Source: Bacillota bacterium (GTDB lineage Bacteria > Bacillota > Clostridia > Oscillospirales > Acutalibacteraceae). Taken from it: a stretch of 5,443 nt of DNA. Position numbers and translations under genes: made by a program. The notes under the pieces are model-generated. The model saw only the letters and a program-made list of their open reading frames with translations, had not been told where the DNA came from and made no database searches. The stretch is taken from contig WQTL01000323.1 in NCBI GenBank assembly GCA_009786275.1, positions 1-5,443 on the forward strand, written 5' to 3'. The first letter of the stretch is position 1; every line of letters starts with the position of its first letter. Positions 1 to 5,134 of the stretch are shown in pieces.

Positions 1-78
1 TCCTGGATGAATCACTATCCCCGCAAAATTTTGAACGGCCTCTCCCCGGAGCGTTTCCTTATGTGCCTGGTCAATTAA
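1..78 (+). CDS. IS30-family-like transposase, C-terminal end (partial)
   Basis: Frame 1 is open from the window edge to the TAA at 76-78 and reads SWMNHYPRKILNGLSPERFL followed by MCLVN. The pattern of Asn-x-x-Pro-Arg-Lys, a short hydrophobic stretch with Gly, then 'SPE-x-F' is the usual extreme C-terminus of IS30-family DDE transposases (the NxRPRKxLGxxTPxE-type tail). The catalytic DDE core would lie left of the window, so whether the element is intact cannot be judged. A T7 run at 94-100 follows closely and could help end the transcript, but I see no convincing stem before it. The terminal inverted repeat of the element should lie shortly after the stop; without the left end it cannot be recognised. 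The call rests on a short motif, so it is probable rather than certain. Confidence 0.72.
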   Translation, partial: SWMNHYPRKILNGLSPERFLMCLVN

Positions 79-276
79 ATGTTCAATTCGGCCTTTTTTT
101 CGGTGCCGCGCATTACCGCTTGCGCTTCCCAATTAAGAAGAGCGGCGGGAAATAGCCGAAGGCGGGCAGGCGCAAATGGATAACCAATCGCGGTTCAGCA
201 ATTCAGCGAAGCCGCAGTCAGCTGGTAAACCACAAAAGTTTGCGCCTTTAATCAGCGAACTGTTTTGTGAACTCGC
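79..276. other. Intergenic stretch between transposase tail and promoter
   Basis: No credible coding frame, tRNA or known RNA was found here. It should contain the right end of the IS30-like element and the junction with host DNA. A perfect 9-base inverted repeat, AGGCGCAAA at 168-176 and TTTGCGCCT at 239-247, encloses 62 bases; this may be a terminal or operator-like repeat but could also be chance. Confidence 0.4.
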
Positions 277-305
277 TTGACATTCAACCCCTCTAGACTT
301 ATACT
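277..305 (+). promoter_or_regulatory. Sigma-A promoter of the SipW-type secreted protein gene
   Basis: A perfect -35 box TTGACA (277-282) is followed by a 17-base spacer and a -10 box TATACT (300-305), one mismatch from consensus. Transcription should begin near 312, giving a leader of roughly 65 bases before the ATG at 379. The strength of the match suggests high basal expression unless it is repressed. The inverted repeat that begins at 301 overlaps the -10 box and is a candidate operator. Confidence 0.85.
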
Positions 306-351
306 GTATGCGAAAAAAAGGAAGGCTGAAGGTTTTCCTTCGCTATAGTAT
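301..351 (+). repeat. Imperfect inverted repeat over the -10 box and early leader
   Basis: The left arm ATACTGTATGCGAA (301-314) and the right arm TTCGCTATAGTAT (339-351) are complementary apart from one bulged base and local mispairing. Inside, GAAGG-TTTT-CCTTC (328-341) can form a small hairpin in RNA. Because the likely start of transcription is near 312, the full outer stem would exist only in DNA, which favours a repressor site over an RNA switch. Its role is inferred only. Confidence 0.45.
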
Positions 352-360
352 CAAAATATA

Positions 361-367
361 AAGGAGG
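361..367 (+). promoter_or_regulatory. Ribosome binding site AAGGAGG deciding the start at 379
   Basis: AAGGAGG ends 11 bases before the ATG at 379, slightly longer than ideal. The nearer ATG at 371 runs into a stop after three codons (ATG TTA AGA TGA), so 379 is the usable start. Confidence 0.8.
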
Positions 368-378
368 AAAATGTTAAG

Positions 379-693
379 ATGAAAACGTTCATTCATAACC
401 TTACACACCTCAATGCCCGCAAGCGGGTGCATGTCGCATTAGGTTCTCTGCTGCTCGCCTTGACAATTACGATAACTGGGGTGCTGGCTTGGGCGAGCTA
501 CACCGGGATAGCCGCAGAAGGCAACCTGAAAAACCCGGATGACGAACCAAAAGATTTTTTGGGCTTTTCTTCAGGAGGCGTTGTCGTTGCTGGCTCGCCA
601 GATCCTGACCCGGAGGGAATGCCATTTCAATGCGATGGCGCAGTGATCAAAAATCCAAACAATTATCCTCTTTTAATTCGCGTTTCCTTATAA
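379..693 (+). CDS. SipW-dependent-type exported protein, N-terminal fragment of a frameshifted gene
   Basis: 104 codons. A basic N-region (Arg14, Lys15, Arg16) is followed by a hydrophobic core at about residues 19-37 and then ASYTGIAAEGNLK. This layout, with a small-residue and aromatic junction (LAWAS, residues 36-40) and then a polar Thr/Asn-containing stretch, is typical of proteins processed by the SipW signal peptidase (TasA/camelysin/BsaA-like biofilm matrix proteins). The end, KNPNNYPLLIRVS, matches the family pattern in which an 'xNxGxxPxxVRV' strand opens the mature domain. In the family this strand continues directly into a longer domain, but here a TAA stops it at 691-693. The continuation is in the +1 frame at 698. 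I therefore read this as the first quarter of a roughly 400-residue surface or matrix protein. No sipW gene is in view, so processing would depend on a peptidase encoded elsewhere. Confidence 0.75.
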   Translation: MKTFIHNLTHLNARKRVHVALGSLLLALTITITGVLAWASYTGIAAEGNLKNPDDEPKDFLGFSSGGVVVAGSPDPDPEGMPFQCDGAVIKNPNNYPLLIRVSL

Positions 694-697
694 AGAA

Positions 698-1603
698 ATG
701 CACACGCATTGGCCTTTGTTGGCATCAACGGAAACGGTCCCCCCTGCGAATTGCAAATTGGTCTTATCAAGCAGGGAGGCTCTGAACGCAAGGATAGCGG
801 AGACGGGGTGGAAAGAATTACCTGCCGAAAAAATCATTTGGGACACTGCGTTGCTTGGGCCAAGACCAAATGAATTTCACTTTTTTTACCAACTCACCCC
901 GAGGCCAGGACAACAGCCTATGCATCGGTTCTGGGCATATCGTGACATGTATGATGCAGCTGACAATTGGATAGGGGCTAACGGCGCATTTGTGGACAAC
1001 CCGCAGTTGCATCTGCGGGATCAAACGACAATTGATTCGCTTTGGTTTGATTCGGGATCGAGTATTAGGTATTTTTACTATTCGGAAATTTTGGAAACCA
1101 AGAAGACGCAATGGACAGACATTCCTCTTGCTGCTCCGCCCAGCGGCGGCGATGCGTGGACATCCGACAGCAGTTGGAATGTTGTCCGCCCAACATTGGA
1201 CAAAGTGGTAAAGAATTGGAGCGATACTACGCCGCTTGTTGTTTTGCAGACGTATGAAAGTAATTTTGCAACCGACAGTTCAAGGGTATATCTTCCGGCA
1301 CCGGAGCTTACTAAGACGCTTACAAAAGATAAATGGTTCTATAGTGAGACGGATGGCTATTTCTACTACCTAGGTGTCTTAAACCACAACGAAAGCGTAT
1401 CGGCCCCGATGGATGTAAAAAATCCAGTCAACAAGGAAGCTTTCTTTACGGAATTTCCTGCAGGACTTGCAGACGCAAGCAGTCCAATTGAATTCGTGTT
1501 TCGCGTTTACGGTGAGGCCCTTGAGGCAAACAAAGACGCGGTAGCCAGTGCTTGGGGGCTAACCTTTGAACCAGGATCATTGGGCGCAGCAATCTTCGGA
1601 TAG
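698..1603 (+). CDS. SipW-dependent-type exported protein, C-terminal fragment in the +1 frame
   Basis: 301 codons from an ATG that has no Shine-Dalgarno sequence: the bases before it are TTTCCTTATAAAGA. It also has no signal peptide of its own. The frame is open upstream only from 677, where it reads FAFPYKEM, so an indel between 677 and 693 would join it to the preceding fragment as IRVS-YKEM. Family-like features include W-x-Y-S-x-x-DGYFYYLG (around residues 218-227), the kind of segment found late in TasA/camelysin-like domains, and a C-terminus with EALEANKDAVASAWG, also typical. There is no LPXTG anchor or C-terminal membrane helix, so the product would be secreted or fibre-forming if made. 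As it stands, the piece would be translated only by reinitiation after the TAA five bases upstream, or by frameshifting. Neither signal is convincing: the TTA-TAA junction is not a good slippery site. The whole locus 379-1603 is probably a pseudogene or contains a sequencing error. Confidence 0.7.
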   Translation: MHTHWPLLASTETVPPANCKLVLSSREALNARIAETGWKELPAEKIIWDTALLGPRPNEFHFFYQLTPRPGQQPMHRFWAYRDMYDAADNWIGANGAFVDNPQLHLRDQTTIDSLWFDSGSSIRYFYYSEILETKKTQWTDIPLAAPPSGGDAWTSDSSWNVVRPTLDKVVKNWSDTTPLVVLQTYESNFATDSSRVYLPAPELTKTLTKDKWFYSETDGYFYYLGVLNHNESVSAPMDVKNPVNKEAFFTEFPAGLADASSPIEFVFRVYGEALEANKDAVASAWGLTFEPGSLGAAIFG

Positions 1604-1633
1604 ATCATCGCTGATTAAGCCAGCGCAATTTGT

Positions 1634-1658
1634 AGGGGACGGGCTCCGGACGCCCCCT
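1634..1658. repeat. Imperfect GC-rich inverted repeat (possible REP-like element)
   Basis: AGGGG (1634-1638) pairs with CCCCT (1654-1658), with further partial pairing CG/CG inside and a TCCGGA palindrome near the loop. The text TTTGTAGGGGACGGGC resembles dispersed hairpin repeats common between genes in Clostridia, but copy number cannot be seen here. There is no T-run behind it, so it is not the main terminator. Confidence 0.3.
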
Positions 1659-1700
1659 GAGTTTTAAAAGCTTTCCGCTTGGAAGGCGGCTAACGCGAAA

Positions 1701-1739
1701 GCACCGGCAAGCGCTGCTGCTCTGCCGGTGCGGTTTTTT
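1701..1739 (+). terminator. Intrinsic terminator between the convergent genes
   Basis: Perfect 9-base stem GCACCGGCA (1701-1709) with TGCCGGTGC (1723-1731), a 13-base loop, then GG and six T (1734-1739). It ends the plus-strand SipW-type locus about 100 bases after its stop. Read on the minus strand, the same stem lies 25 bases after the ACP stop and is followed only by TTTC, so it may also end the lipid operon, less efficiently. Confidence 0.88.
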
Positions 1740-1755
1740 CCGTATCGATGGGGCT

Positions 1756-1980
1756 TTAAGCCGCGACCTCCAGGTAGTCCACCACGTCCCCGACGGTCAC
1801 GAACTTCGGCAGCATCCTGTCGGGGATCTCGATATCAAGGGTATCCTCGATGGCGCAGACCAGGTCGTAAAGCTGCATGGAATCCATACCCAGGTCCGAG
1901 GTCAGCACGCAGTCAAGCGTGATAGCCGCCACCTCACCGTCCCAATGCTCGCGCAGAATCTCTTTCAGCCTTTCAATCAT
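1756..1980 (-). CDS. Acyl carrier protein, dedicated to the acyl ligase operon
   Basis: 74 residues, the usual length for an ACP. The phosphopantetheine site is visible as DLGMDSMQL, with Ser34 (codon at 1879-1881) as the attachment residue. Helix I (residues 2-11), the long loop, helix II (34-48) and the final helix (62-71, VGDVVDYL) are in the expected order. The protein would carry an acyl chain as a thioester, most simply one loaded by the ligase encoded just upstream and offered to the acyltransferase. It differs from the housekeeping AcpP pattern (GADSLDTVEL): Met32, Met35 and Gln36 replace more typical residues, and helix II is less acidic, which suggests a specialised carrier. The ATG overlaps the ligase stop in an ATGA, and AGGAGG (1990-1995) lies 9 bases upstream inside the ligase gene, so translation is coupled. 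A 4'-phosphopantetheinyl transferase must be supplied from elsewhere. Confidence 0.93.
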   Translation of the reverse strand: MIERLKEILREHWDGEVAAITLDCVLTSDLGMDSMQLYDLVCAIEDTLDIEIPDRMLPKFVTVGDVVDYLEVAA

Positions 1981-3620
1981 GATGCCGCTCCTCCTATCGA
2001 ATGTTTTTTGATTTTCATCGTCGTGGTTTTCGGGAACTCCGTATCCCGGAATTTGACCAGGGCAATCTGCTTGAATTTCGGCAGGCCGCGGTTCATCTCG
2101 TGGATGGCGCCGCGGACCGACGCCTCGTCCGTATCCGTATAGACCTCCGCCGCGATCTGGCCGTCCTGCGCGTAAACCGCCGCTTCCAGCACGCCGGGGA
2201 GCAGCTTGATTTTTTCCTCCAGCTCCTCCGGCGAGACATTTTTGCCGTTGTTGAGGATGATCAGGTGCTTGATGCGGCCCGTCACGTACAGATAGCCGTC
2301 CCGGTCCAGGTATCCCAGGTCGCCGGTTTTGAACCAGCCGTCCTGCGTGAAGGCCGCTTTCGTCGCGGCCTCGTCGCCGTAATAGCCCATCATCACGTTG
2401 CTGCCCAGCACCTGGACCTCGCCTATGCCGTCTTCGTCCGGCATGTCTACCCTCACGCGGCAGCAGTCCAGCGGCAGGCCCACGCTCCCGATTTTATTGG
2501 GGCGCTGCGGGTTGACGGACACCACGGGCGCGCACTCGGTGATGCCGTAGCCGTTGAGCAGGTCGATGCCCATGGCGTAAAAATCCTTCGTGATCTGCTC
2601 GTTCAGGGGGGCCCCGCCGCACACCATCAGGTAGAGTTCGCCGCCCAGGGCCTCGTGCACCTCCTTGAACAGCTTGCGGCGCACGTCGATGCCGAGCTTC
2701 ATCAGCGCGCGGCTGAGCTTCAGGCCACGGCGCATTTTCGCGGCGCTGCCCTTGCGCTCGGCGGCCTCCCACATCTTCTTATAGACGACCTCCACGATGG
2801 CGGGGACCAGGATGGCCACGGTTGCGCGCAGCTTGACCATGTCCTTCTGCACGTTGCGCACGCTGCGGCTGATATACGTGCGGCCGCAGTACATCAGCGG
2901 GACGATCACCCCCACCAGCAGCCCGAAGGTGTGGTGGCAGGGCAGCGCCAGCACCACGCGCCCCGCGCCGCTGACCATCCTGCAGGCGGAAGCGGCGTTG
3001 CTGGCGATATTCCTGTGGGAGAGCATGACGCCCTTGGCCTTCCCCGTGGTGCCCGACGTGTAGACAATCACGGCCGGCTGCTCCGGCGAAAGCGCGCAGC
3101 CGGTGTAATCCGTATTGCCCTCCAGGAGCAGGCGCCGCCCTTCCGCCAGCAGGGCTGCCATTTCGCTCATGCAGATATAGTTGCCGATGGCTGTGCCGCC
3201 GCGGAATTCGGGCAGCATGTCCGCGTAGTCCGGCGCGTAAATCAGGGCCCGGCAGCCGCTGTTTTCGATCAGGGGGACCAAATCGCCGGCCTGTAAATCC
3301 TTATCCAGGGGCACCACGGTGCAGCCCCCGCCGGCGGCCGCGAAGTAGGAGACAATCCATTCGTAGCTGTTCCCGCCCAGGAGGGCGATGCGGCTGCCCC
3401 GCAGCCCCTGCGCGAACAGCGCCGTGCCCAGCGCGTCGATGTCGTCCGAAAAGGCCCGGAACGATATTTCGTCCTCCGCCCCGCCCTTGCGCGGGATCAC
3501 GAAGGCCGTCTCGCCCTCGTAGCGCCCCGCCACGAAGCGGACCATCTCCCTGAGCGTTTCAAGCTGCGGTATATCCTCCGCCCGCAATCGTATCGGCAGA
3601 GCTTCCTTGCGTCGTCCCAC
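1977..3620 (-). CDS. AMP-forming acyl-CoA/acyl-ACP synthetase (ANL superfamily)
   Basis: 547 residues, a full-length adenylate-forming enzyme. It should activate a fatty acid with ATP to an acyl-adenylate and transfer it to a thiol, either CoA or, given the adjoining gene, the ACP. Visible motifs in order are the phosphate-binding loop YTSGTTGKAKG (187-197), the A5 motif YGITE (358-362), TGD (432-434), the hinge GRIKH (447-451) with NGKNVSPEELE (458-468), and the C-terminal lysine motif PKTTTMKIKK (530-539) with likely catalytic Lys536. The residue before that lysine is usually Gly but is Met here. The NGKNVSPEE form resembles long-chain acyl synthetases and the ligase half of E. coli Aas rather than acetyl-CoA synthetase. 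No membrane helix is evident. The start is GTG, chosen because AAGGAGG (3627-3633) ends 6 bases before it; 11 bases separate it from the acyltransferase stop. The substrate chain length and CoA-versus-ACP choice are not decided by the sequence. Confidence 0.92.
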   Translation of the reverse strand: MGRRKEALPIRLRAEDIPQLETLREMVRFVAGRYEGETAFVIPRKGGAEDEISFRAFSDDIDALGTALFAQGLRGSRIALLGGNSYEWIVSYFAAAGGGCTVVPLDKDLQAGDLVPLIENSGCRALIYAPDYADMLPEFRGGTAIGNYICMSEMAALLAEGRRLLLEGNTDYTGCALSPEQPAVIVYTSGTTGKAKGVMLSHRNIASNAASACRMVSGAGRVVLALPCHHTFGLLVGVIVPLMYCGRTYISRSVRNVQKDMVKLRATVAILVPAIVEVVYKKMWEAAERKGSAAKMRRGLKLSRALMKLGIDVRRKLFKEVHEALGGELYLMVCGGAPLNEQITKDFYAMGIDLLNGYGITECAPVVSVNPQRPNKIGSVGLPLDCCRVRVDMPDEDGIGEVQVLGSNVMMGYYGDEAATKAAFTQDGWFKTGDLGYLDRDGYLYVTGRIKHLIILNNGKNVSPEELEEKIKLLPGVLEAAVYAQDGQIAAEVYTDTDEASVRGAIHEMNRGLPKFKQIALVKFRDTEFPKTTTMKIKKHSIGGAAS

Positions 3621-3626
3621 AGCCCG

Positions 3627-3633
3627 CCTCCTT
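3627..3633 (-). promoter_or_regulatory. Ribosome binding site AAGGAGG for the GTG start of the ligase
   Basis: AAGGAGG on the minus strand lies 6 bases before the GTG at 3620 and overlaps the TAA of the acyltransferase (3632-3634). It fixes a non-ATG start for the ligase and indicates coupled translation. Confidence 0.85.
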
Positions 3634-4918
3634 AATGCTGTTTTTCGCGGAGATATTCATAGATCTCCTCTGTGGCGAGGGAAACCTTGGTCACGGAGAA
3701 AGGCTGCCCTTCGGGGAAGACGTACCAGGTATCGTCGATGCTGTTCATGTCGATGCAGTCGCGCTTGTTGCCGAAGCGGTAGTTGTATTCCACGTGTATG
3801 GCGATCTGGCCCGCGGCGGGCAGGGTCATCTCGAAGGGCGTGCCGTCCCAATCGCGCGTGCCGGTGAGCCGGAAGCCCTCCATGTCGTGGACCAGCCTGC
3901 CGCGCCCCATGTGCACGAAGCCCTTCGAGTTCGGCAGGTCGTTGACGTCCACCGCGCAGTCGAAGGAATACTCGCCGCCGCGCACCTCCGCGCGCACCTG
4001 CTCCCGCTCCCACTTGTACCAATCCGTGGGGAACCGGAACTCCGTCTCCCCCTCGTCCGCCGAAAGCTCGCCGTATTCGCTGAGCGTCCAGGACTTCCCG
4101 CAGGCCTTGCAGAACACCTTCGCGCCCTTGGAGTCCATTTCATATTCTTTCATGCAGTGCGGGCACTGGTAGAGCACCTTGTGCAGACACTCGGCGCGCT
4201 TGCCGTAGCTGATGCGCACCCGCTTCTCGCTCTGCCAGCGGAAGTCGTCGTTATACAGGTATTCCCGGATCTTCGCGTTGATTTCGTCCACCGTCGCGGC
4301 CCGGACCTCCTCGGGCGTGTAGATCCTGGTCATGACGGCCTCCACCGGCATCACCCAGCGCTTATGGCCGTCGCCCCAGAAGGGGTCGTAGATATGGTGC
4401 CCGCAGACCTTGAAGGTCACCACCGGCACGTTCATGCGCTTGACCAGCTTCCCCACGGCGTCGGGGATCAGCTCCGTCACCCCGCACAGGCTGTAGCGCG
4501 CCTCGGCGTAGAGCCCGACGATGCCGCCCCTGTCCAGAAGCTTCTTGCACAGCCGCACCAGGGTGATGTCCGCCGTGAACTTGCGCTTCGGGATGGTCCC
4601 GAGCCCGCGCAGCACCTTTTCCCGGCCGATGTAGTCGTCCACCGCCGCGGGGAAGTAGCCCCTGCGCGGGGAGATCGCCGCGCTCATGATGTAGAAGTCG
4701 TAGAAGGCGTTGTGGTTCAACAGCAGCAGGTAGGGCGGCTTGACGCCCTTCATGCCCACTTTTTTTAAGCGTCCCAGGTGGATCCATTTCATGACGTAGG
4801 AGCCTGCCCACACCAGCGGCATCAGGTGCATCTGTTGCTTGAGCGGCGGGAGGCCCATATCGAACTTTTCTGTTTCGGGCGGGCCGCCGCGCACGTTTTT
4901 GCCGAACTCTTTGCTCAT
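3632..4918 (-). CDS. PlsC-type acyltransferase with zinc ribbon and extra C-terminal domain
   Basis: 428 residues. Residues about 55-200 form a PlsC/LPLAT-type acyltransferase domain: the HX4D motif is His69-Asn-Ala-Phe-Tyr-Asp74, a GTIPKRK block (107-113) precedes the third motif GLYAEARYSLCG (135-146; Glu139, Arg141, Gly146, a variant of FPEGTRS), and VPVV (164-167) is the proline motif. It should move an acyl group to a glycerolipid or similar acceptor at the membrane face. A zinc ribbon follows: CPHC (252-255) and CKAC (270-273), 14 residues apart. Residues about 290-428 are beta-rich and end in a helix (LATEEIYEYLREK); I do not recognise the domain, though the layout could fit a PH-like fold. 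Simple PlsC proteins are about 200-260 residues, so the second half is an addition. The start at 4918 is preceded by AAAGGG (4926-4931); the frame is open as far as 5134 but that longer reading crosses the promoter. It is the first gene of the operon with the ligase and ACP. Confidence 0.87.
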   Translation of the reverse strand: MSKEFGKNVRGGPPETEKFDMGLPPLKQQMHLMPLVWAGSYVMKWIHLGRLKKVGMKGVKPPYLLLLNHNAFYDFYIMSAAISPRRGYFPAAVDDYIGREKVLRGLGTIPKRKFTADITLVRLCKKLLDRGGIVGLYAEARYSLCGVTELIPDAVGKLVKRMNVPVVTFKVCGHHIYDPFWGDGHKRWVMPVEAVMTRIYTPEEVRAATVDEINAKIREYLYNDDFRWQSEKRVRISYGKRAECLHKVLYQCPHCMKEYEMDSKGAKVFCKACGKSWTLSEYGELSADEGETEFRFPTDWYKWEREQVRAEVRGGEYSFDCAVDVNDLPNSKGFVHMGRGRLVHDMEGFRLTGTRDWDGTPFEMTLPAAGQIAIHVEYNYRFGNKRDCIDMNSIDDTWYVFPEGQPFSVTKVSLATEEIYEYLREKQH

Positions 4919-4925
4919 GGCTTGT

Positions 4926-4931
4926 CCCTTT
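4926..4931 (-). promoter_or_regulatory. Ribosome binding site deciding the acyltransferase start
   Basis: AAAGGG on the minus strand ends 7 bases before the ATG at 4918. An in-frame ATG at 5134 would add 72 residues but lies upstream of the promoter's -10 box and has no ribosome site, so the shorter start is preferred. Confidence 0.7.
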
Positions 4932-4991
4932 CTATCTTTCAGGCTATGGAAGCCCGGATGAACGCCTCGTTCGTTTGCGCAGACATCTCTT

Positions 4992-5020
4992 ATTATACCC
5001 TGGCATTCTTTGGTTTGCAA
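4992..5020 (-). promoter_or_regulatory. Sigma-A promoter of the acyltransferase-ligase-ACP operon
   Basis: On the minus strand, TTGCAA (5015-5020), a 17-base spacer and a perfect TATAAT (4992-4997) precede the acyltransferase gene. Transcription should begin near 4985, leaving a leader of about 67 bases. AT-rich DNA at 5046-5068 upstream of the -35 box could act as an UP element. It includes ATTAA-N7-TTAAT (5046-5062), a weak candidate operator. I saw no clear FapR- or FabT-type site. Confidence 0.85.
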
Positions 5021-5078
5021 GTATTTTGCGGAAATCTGACCAAAGATTAACAGATTATTAATAAAATGCAGACAGAAC

Positions 5079-5125
5079 GGCGCTGTGAAGCCCCTCTTAC
5101 GCAAAAAGAGGGGGAACACAGCGCC
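5079..5125 (-). terminator. Long two-segment hairpin, probable terminator of the upstream gene
   Basis: The outer stem GGCGCTGTG (5079-5087) pairs perfectly with CACAGCGCC (5117-5125); a 3x3 internal loop separates it from an inner stem CCCCTCTT (5091-5098) with AAGAGGGG (5106-5113). It begins 9 bases after the stop of the minus-strand gene at the right edge, the expected place for a terminator. It lacks an immediate T-run: the minus strand continues GTTCTGTCTGCATTTTATT. So it may be a weak or factor-assisted terminator, an mRNA 3' stabiliser, or a REP-like element. Confidence 0.6.
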
Positions 5126-5134
5126 GAAACACAC

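Noticed and set aside
683..700. Programmed +1 frameshift joining the two SipW-type fragments
   Set aside because: The TCC TTA TAA context gives poor re-pairing in the shifted frame and there is no upstream Shine-Dalgarno-like stimulator as in prfB; a simple indel is more likely.
1671..1686. Small hairpin CTTTCC-GCTT-GGAAGG as a second terminator
   Set aside because: The stem has only six pairs with one wobble and no T-run behind it; the stem at 1701-1731 is far better.
2001..3296. Long plus-strand open frame (431 codons) opposite the acyl ligase
   Set aside because: It is the antisense of a clearly recognisable ligase in GC-rich DNA; its product is His/Ala/Val-rich with no motif and no ribosome site.
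3635..4768. Long plus-strand open frame (377 codons) opposite the acyltransferase
   Set aside because: Antisense shadow of a gene with HX4D and zinc-ribbon motifs; low-complexity Val/Ala/His composition.
4919..5070. FapR- or FabT-type operator for the lipid operon
   Set aside because: No recognisable match to either consensus in the leader or promoter; only a weak ATTAA-N7-TTAAT palindrome was seen.
4919..5134. N-terminal extension of the acyltransferase to an ATG at 5134
   Set aside because: The extension crosses the -10 and -35 boxes and the long hairpin, has no ribosome site, and does not look like protein of this family.
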